44,432 nt of DNA, taken from the NCBI GenBank assembly GCA_028689635.1, contig JAQVCU010000012.1, positions 1-44,432 of the forward strand, written 5' to 3'. This DNA is from Oscillospiraceae bacterium. Its GTDB lineage: Bacteria > Bacillota > Clostridia > Oscillospirales > Ruminococcaceae. This document shows positions 41,941 through 44,432 of this stretch, in pieces. Both the position numbers and the translations under genes were made by a program. How positions within the stretch are numbered: position 1 is the stretch's first letter; every line of letters begins with the position of its first letter. A model generated the notes under the pieces. That model did no database searches. It had not been told where the DNA came from and saw only the letters and a list, made by a program, of their open reading frames with translations.

Positions 41941-41996
41941 ATAATCCGAACCCGTTCTTCCCTGTGGAAGATGGGTTCGGATTATTGCTTTTCTTT
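41941..41996 (+). terminator. Terminator of tRNA-Leu
   Basis: ATAATCCGAACCC (41941-41953) is the perfect complement of GGGTTCGGATTAT (41973-41985), with an inner CTTCC/GGAAG stem, followed by TGCTTTTCTTT. Confidence 0.85.
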
Positions 41997-42180
41997 GACA
42001 AGTTTGAAGATACGCATTTCCGCAACGACGTTATAAAGAAGCCTACTTCAAAACCAAGAGGGCCTCGCAAACCTTCCAAGAATCAGCGTATATGGGATTG
42101 AAAACTGAGCATTTGTCCCTTTGTTAGAGGCATAGCGCCTTCTGTTGACGCAAGATACATACAACAACACAAATTTGAAT

Positions 42181-42354
42181 ATGGAGGATATATCCCATAT
42201 TTCCTGTGAGCTTAACATAGACACCGCCTGCGTGGAGTTGAGATTCACGGACGGAACGCTCGTTTCTATGGACTGCACCGCTGTTGAGAACGAAGTAGCG
42301 GATAATATGTATCAGCGTTCAGAGCCGGACTGTCTGTATATCATGACTCTGTAG
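42181..42354 (+). pseudogene. DUF6061-like relic of a mobile element
   Basis: The translation from ATG 42181 (CELNIDTACVELRFTDGT and AVENEVADNMYQRSE) resembles short DUF6061-type proteins carried by clostridial conjugative elements. The expected tail after the tyrosine-rich segment is lost: the frame ends in TAG at 42352 after only 57 residues. No ribosome site is clear. The surrounding AT-rich composition differs from the host genes. I call it a decayed remnant. Confidence 0.5.
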
Positions 42355-42861
42355 CATGAAAGCGCCCAACGGCAAAAGCTCCTGTCAGCCCGGCAGCGCA
42401 AGAAGGTTGAGATTCAGACATTTGGTAATTTCAGAGTGTTTGTGGATGGCAAACCCCTGAAATTTACAGCCCCGAGAGCGGAGGAGCTGCTGGCAGTTAT
42501 TATAGATGCGGCGGGAGAAATTGTAACGGCGAAGGATGCATTTTCTAAAATGTGGAAGGATATCCAGTATAATCACACAGAGGCGGGACGGTATCGCAAG
42601 ACCGTGCAGAAGATGCAGAACACGCTGATAGAAAACAGGATTGAAAATATTCTCTCGTATTTGCCGCGCACAAAAGCCATCCGTACGGACATGGTGGAGT
42701 GCGACTATTTTGATTTTCTGGAGCGAAAGCCTCAGGCAATCCGGAAATATGCAGGGAAATATCTGGAGCAGTATTCATGGGCGGAGGAGACCAAAGGGTA
42801 TCTGGACAGCATCAAGCTGCAATATGAGCCGGACGCGGCTGATTCCTTGTATCGAGAATAA
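42355..42861 (+). pseudogene. Response-regulator fragment lacking its receiver domain
   Basis: The frame is open from 42355 directly after the TAG of the preceding relic. It encodes a linker, then VEIQTFGNFRVFVDGKPLKFTAP and a winged-helix DNA-binding domain of the SARP/BTAD-like type (ELLAVIIDAAGEIVTAKDAFSKMW). The C-terminal part contains RTDMVECDYFDFLERK and AGKYLEQYSWAEETKGYLDSI. Full-length relatives begin with a CheY-like receiver, which is absent. GTG 42436 could serve as a start for a 141-residue product but has no good ribosome site. Probably non-functional debris; a stand-alone transcription factor is less likely. Confidence 0.6.
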
Positions 42862-42873
42862 CAGAACGAGCAC

Positions 42874-42907
42874 AGCGGAGACCAATTTTGGTCTCCGCTA
42901 TTTTTTT
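42874..42907 (+). terminator. Terminator
   Basis: AGCGGAGACCA, loop ATTTT, TGGTCTCCGCT, then ATTTTTTT. A perfect 11-bp stem. Confidence 0.9.
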
Positions 42908-43100
42908 GCCTATAAAACGGCAGAATTTTTTATGAATGATTCATAATTTGTCCAAGAATGGCAGAAAAAACAGCATCGTTGGGTACCATGGTATACCGGC
43001 ACATTGCTACACTGTATTCAGTATTAGAGAATTAATATGGTTTTTTGCTCTGCGAAACAAATCCCAAAACGGTTTGGATAAGGAACCACAGAAAGGAAGA
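42908..43100. other. Gene-free AT-rich upstream region
   Basis: No gene supported. It contains the palindrome ATGAATGATTCAT (42930-42942) and a GGTACCATGGTATACC inverted repeat near 42985. AAAGGAAGA ahead of 43101 is the ribosome site of the next gene. Confidence 0.4.
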
Positions 43101-44218
43101 ATGAAAATGAAAAATCAAAGAAGAACGCCATGCAGGGTGATTTCAATGTTATTGGTGGCGCTTATGCTGACAGTAATGCTGCCCACAAGCGCACTGGCGG
43201 CAACATCAGTTGACCTGACATTCAGCGCCGCGCCGATCATTGACGGACAAAACGCTGATGAAATGTTTGAGGACGAGACGCAAAAATTTACATATACTTC
43301 CTCGCTCGACATGGAATCGGCATGGGAATCTATAACAACGCGAGAATGCTATATCTTTTCTCTCATACGTTAGAAGACTTCCAGTCGAAAAATCTGAGCG
43401 CAACCTTCAATTTAAACGTAACAGTTGACCCGGCGACTGTGGGCGCTGCGGACGCGGATAAAATTGTGGACACAGCTGCAATTAAGTCGGCACTGGTTTC
43501 CGCCAATCCGGATTGTTCTGATTTTGTTACCCTGTTCGATGTCACAAGCGCATCTTGGAATGAGGCAACAGGCGCCTGGACGACGGTGCTGTCCCTGAGC
43601 GACGTGTCTTTGGCGGTTTTGGATCCCATCATTCAGGACAGCGCTCCGAACATTGTGAATTTCTCGATGCCTGCTGAAATTTTGGAGGTCAAGAACTTTA
43701 CTGCGGATGAAAGCTTTTCCGCATCGTTTCATATGACGGGTTCATTGACGGTCGCTCCGTTTACTAATGCCATGATCAACGCAATGCTGCCATTTACATT
43801 TGATGAAACAGCCAGTGATGTGTCGATTGATATGGTTGCACCGGTTTCCGTAACGATTAGCCCGTCTTCCGCGACGCTGGCTCCCGGCGGAACGACCACA
43901 TTCCAGGCCACGGTTACAAATGACAGCACCCCGGCAAGGGGCGTCACCTATTCCTTTGCAGACGATTCCAATGAAACGGCCGGAGGATCCACAATTGACG
44001 CTGCCACAGGTGTGCTGACAATCGGTGAGAATGAAACAGCTGAGTCCCTTTCGGTAAAGGCCACATCGGCTCGGGACCCCAATAAATCTGCTACGGCGGC
44101 GGTTACGGTCAGAAGCAGTGATCCGACGTCAGTGGACTTGACCTTTACAGGCAGCCCGATTATTGGCAACACGGTTTCCCATGAGTTGAACAAAAATGGG
44201 ACAAAAAAGTTTACTTAG
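43101..44218 (+). pseudogene. Frameshifted secreted Ig-like repeat protein
   Basis: ATG 43101 follows AAAGGA and encodes a signal peptide ending SALAA, then TSVDLTFSAAPIIDG. This frame stops at 43371-43373, but the protein clearly continues in another frame from about 43312 (IGMGIYNNARMLYLFSHTLED), a one-base loss near ATGGAATC. The continuation has a long beta-rich segment and a Big2-like Ig domain (VSVTISPSSATLAPGGTTTF...), then restarts the opening repeat (TSVDLTFTGSPIIGN) and is cut by a TAG at 44216. It appears broken both internally and at the C-terminus, the latter close to an insertion sequence. A sequencing error at the shift is possible. Confidence 0.65.
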
Positions 44219-44335
44219 GTTCTACTGAAAGACTTGGTTTTTAATCCTATGCCAAAATAACGACTCCAAACGGCTGGAACAGCAGTTGTAGAAGCAGGCG
44301 CAAAAGGAGGCAATCCCAAGTTTTGTGTAAACCTT

Positions 44336-44366
44336 CGATGTGGTGTAGAATAGAAGCACCACATCG
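44336..44366 (+). repeat. Hairpin abutting the transposase ribosome site
   Basis: CGATGTGGTG (44336-44345) is the perfect complement of CACCACATCG (44357-44366). GAGG of the transposase ribosome site begins right after it. Such hairpins near IS ends can block translation from transcripts entering from outside. Confidence 0.6.
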
Positions 44367-44378
44367 GAGGTTTTTAAT

Positions 44379-44432
44379 ATGGCCAGAAGAAATCGCAGTC
44401 CCGAAGAAAACGAGCGCAGATCAAAAATCCGT
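44379..44432 (+). CDS. IS256-family transposase, N-terminal fragment
   Basis: Only the first 18 codons are in the window. They read MARRNRSPEENERRSKIR, typical of the basic N-terminus of IS256 (mutator-type DDE) transposases, and follow CGGAGG at 8-base spacing. The catalytic DDE residues lie outside the window, so the family call rests on this short match plus the IS-like flank. Confidence 0.6.
   Translation, partial: MARRNRSPEENERRSKIR

Larger units (their letters stand above)
44307..44432 (+). mobile_element. Left end of an IS256-family insertion sequence (cut by window edge)
   Basis: The transposase gene begins at 44379. The terminal region probably starts near GGAGGCAATCCCAAG, since CCCAAGTTTTGTGTAAA resembles IS256-family terminal repeats. 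The exact boundary and target duplication cannot be seen because the right end is outside the window. It inserts just after the truncated surface protein. Confidence 0.5.

Overview
The window is about 44 kb of GC-rich chromosome from what looks like an anaerobic Firmicute of the class Clostridia, most likely an Oscillospiraceae/Ruminococcaceae-type gut bacterium. This is inferred from the gene set: NfnAB electron bifurcation, LL-diaminopimelate aminotransferase (DapL), an archaeal-type split glutamate synthase, glutamine synthetases of types I and III, an ANTAR regulator beside them, a MetH with a separate activation protein, a SigH-like sigma factor and paired MATE exporters. Nearly all genes are intact and tightly packed up to about 41.9 kb. 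The last 2.5 kb is AT-richer and decayed.

Layout. 1-950: tandem minus-strand promoters leave the left edge (probably an rRNA operon promoter). They are followed by tRNA-Arg(CCG) and a string of perfect hairpins with no convincing gene. 948-2777: ECF sigma, zinc-finger anti-sigma and a membrane-anchored YfjL-like protein. 2960-7702: nfnAB, two TrkA-type K+ regulatory proteins and an EamA transporter. 7801-9041 (minus): birA and a YfcE-type phosphodiesterase. 9127-10525: four small genes of unknown function ending in a 42-residue hydrophobic peptide. 10574-14481 (minus): metF, the MetH activation protein and metH, one methionine/folate operon. 14651-18628 (minus): dapL, pyrG, dapF.

18650-31600 is a nitrogen-assimilation island. 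Reading leftward from 27.4 kb: glutamate synthase amidotransferase subunit, FMN/4Fe-4S synthase subunit, purA, a polyferredoxin, an FAD oxidoreductase, the GXGXG subunit, type I glutamine synthetase and an ANTAR-domain regulator. Reading rightward: type III glutamine synthetase and an Amt transporter fused to a PII domain. The two divergent leaders at 27.3 and 27.6 kb share one architecture. Each has a consensus promoter, a predicted start at AUGGACA, a hairpin with an AAAGNC hexaloop (the A1/G4 pattern of ANTAR targets), and an intrinsic terminator that uses the same bases. The likely model is that the ANTAR protein encoded in the cluster antiterminates both arms. This is the most interesting signal in the window.

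32.0-41.5 kb: a Ser/Glu-repeat lipoprotein, three 90-bp tandem units built on near-perfect palindromes, a secreted protein with a sortase-like NPETG end lacking its basic tail, a MoxR/DUF58/DUF4129-like operon, a zinc-ribbon protein, a SigH-like sigma factor and two paralogous MATE exporters. From tRNA-Leu(CAA) at 41.85 kb rightward the sequence holds remnants: a DUF6061-like relic, a response-regulator fragment without a receiver, a frameshifted Ig-like surface protein, and the start of an IS256-family insertion sequence cut by the window edge.
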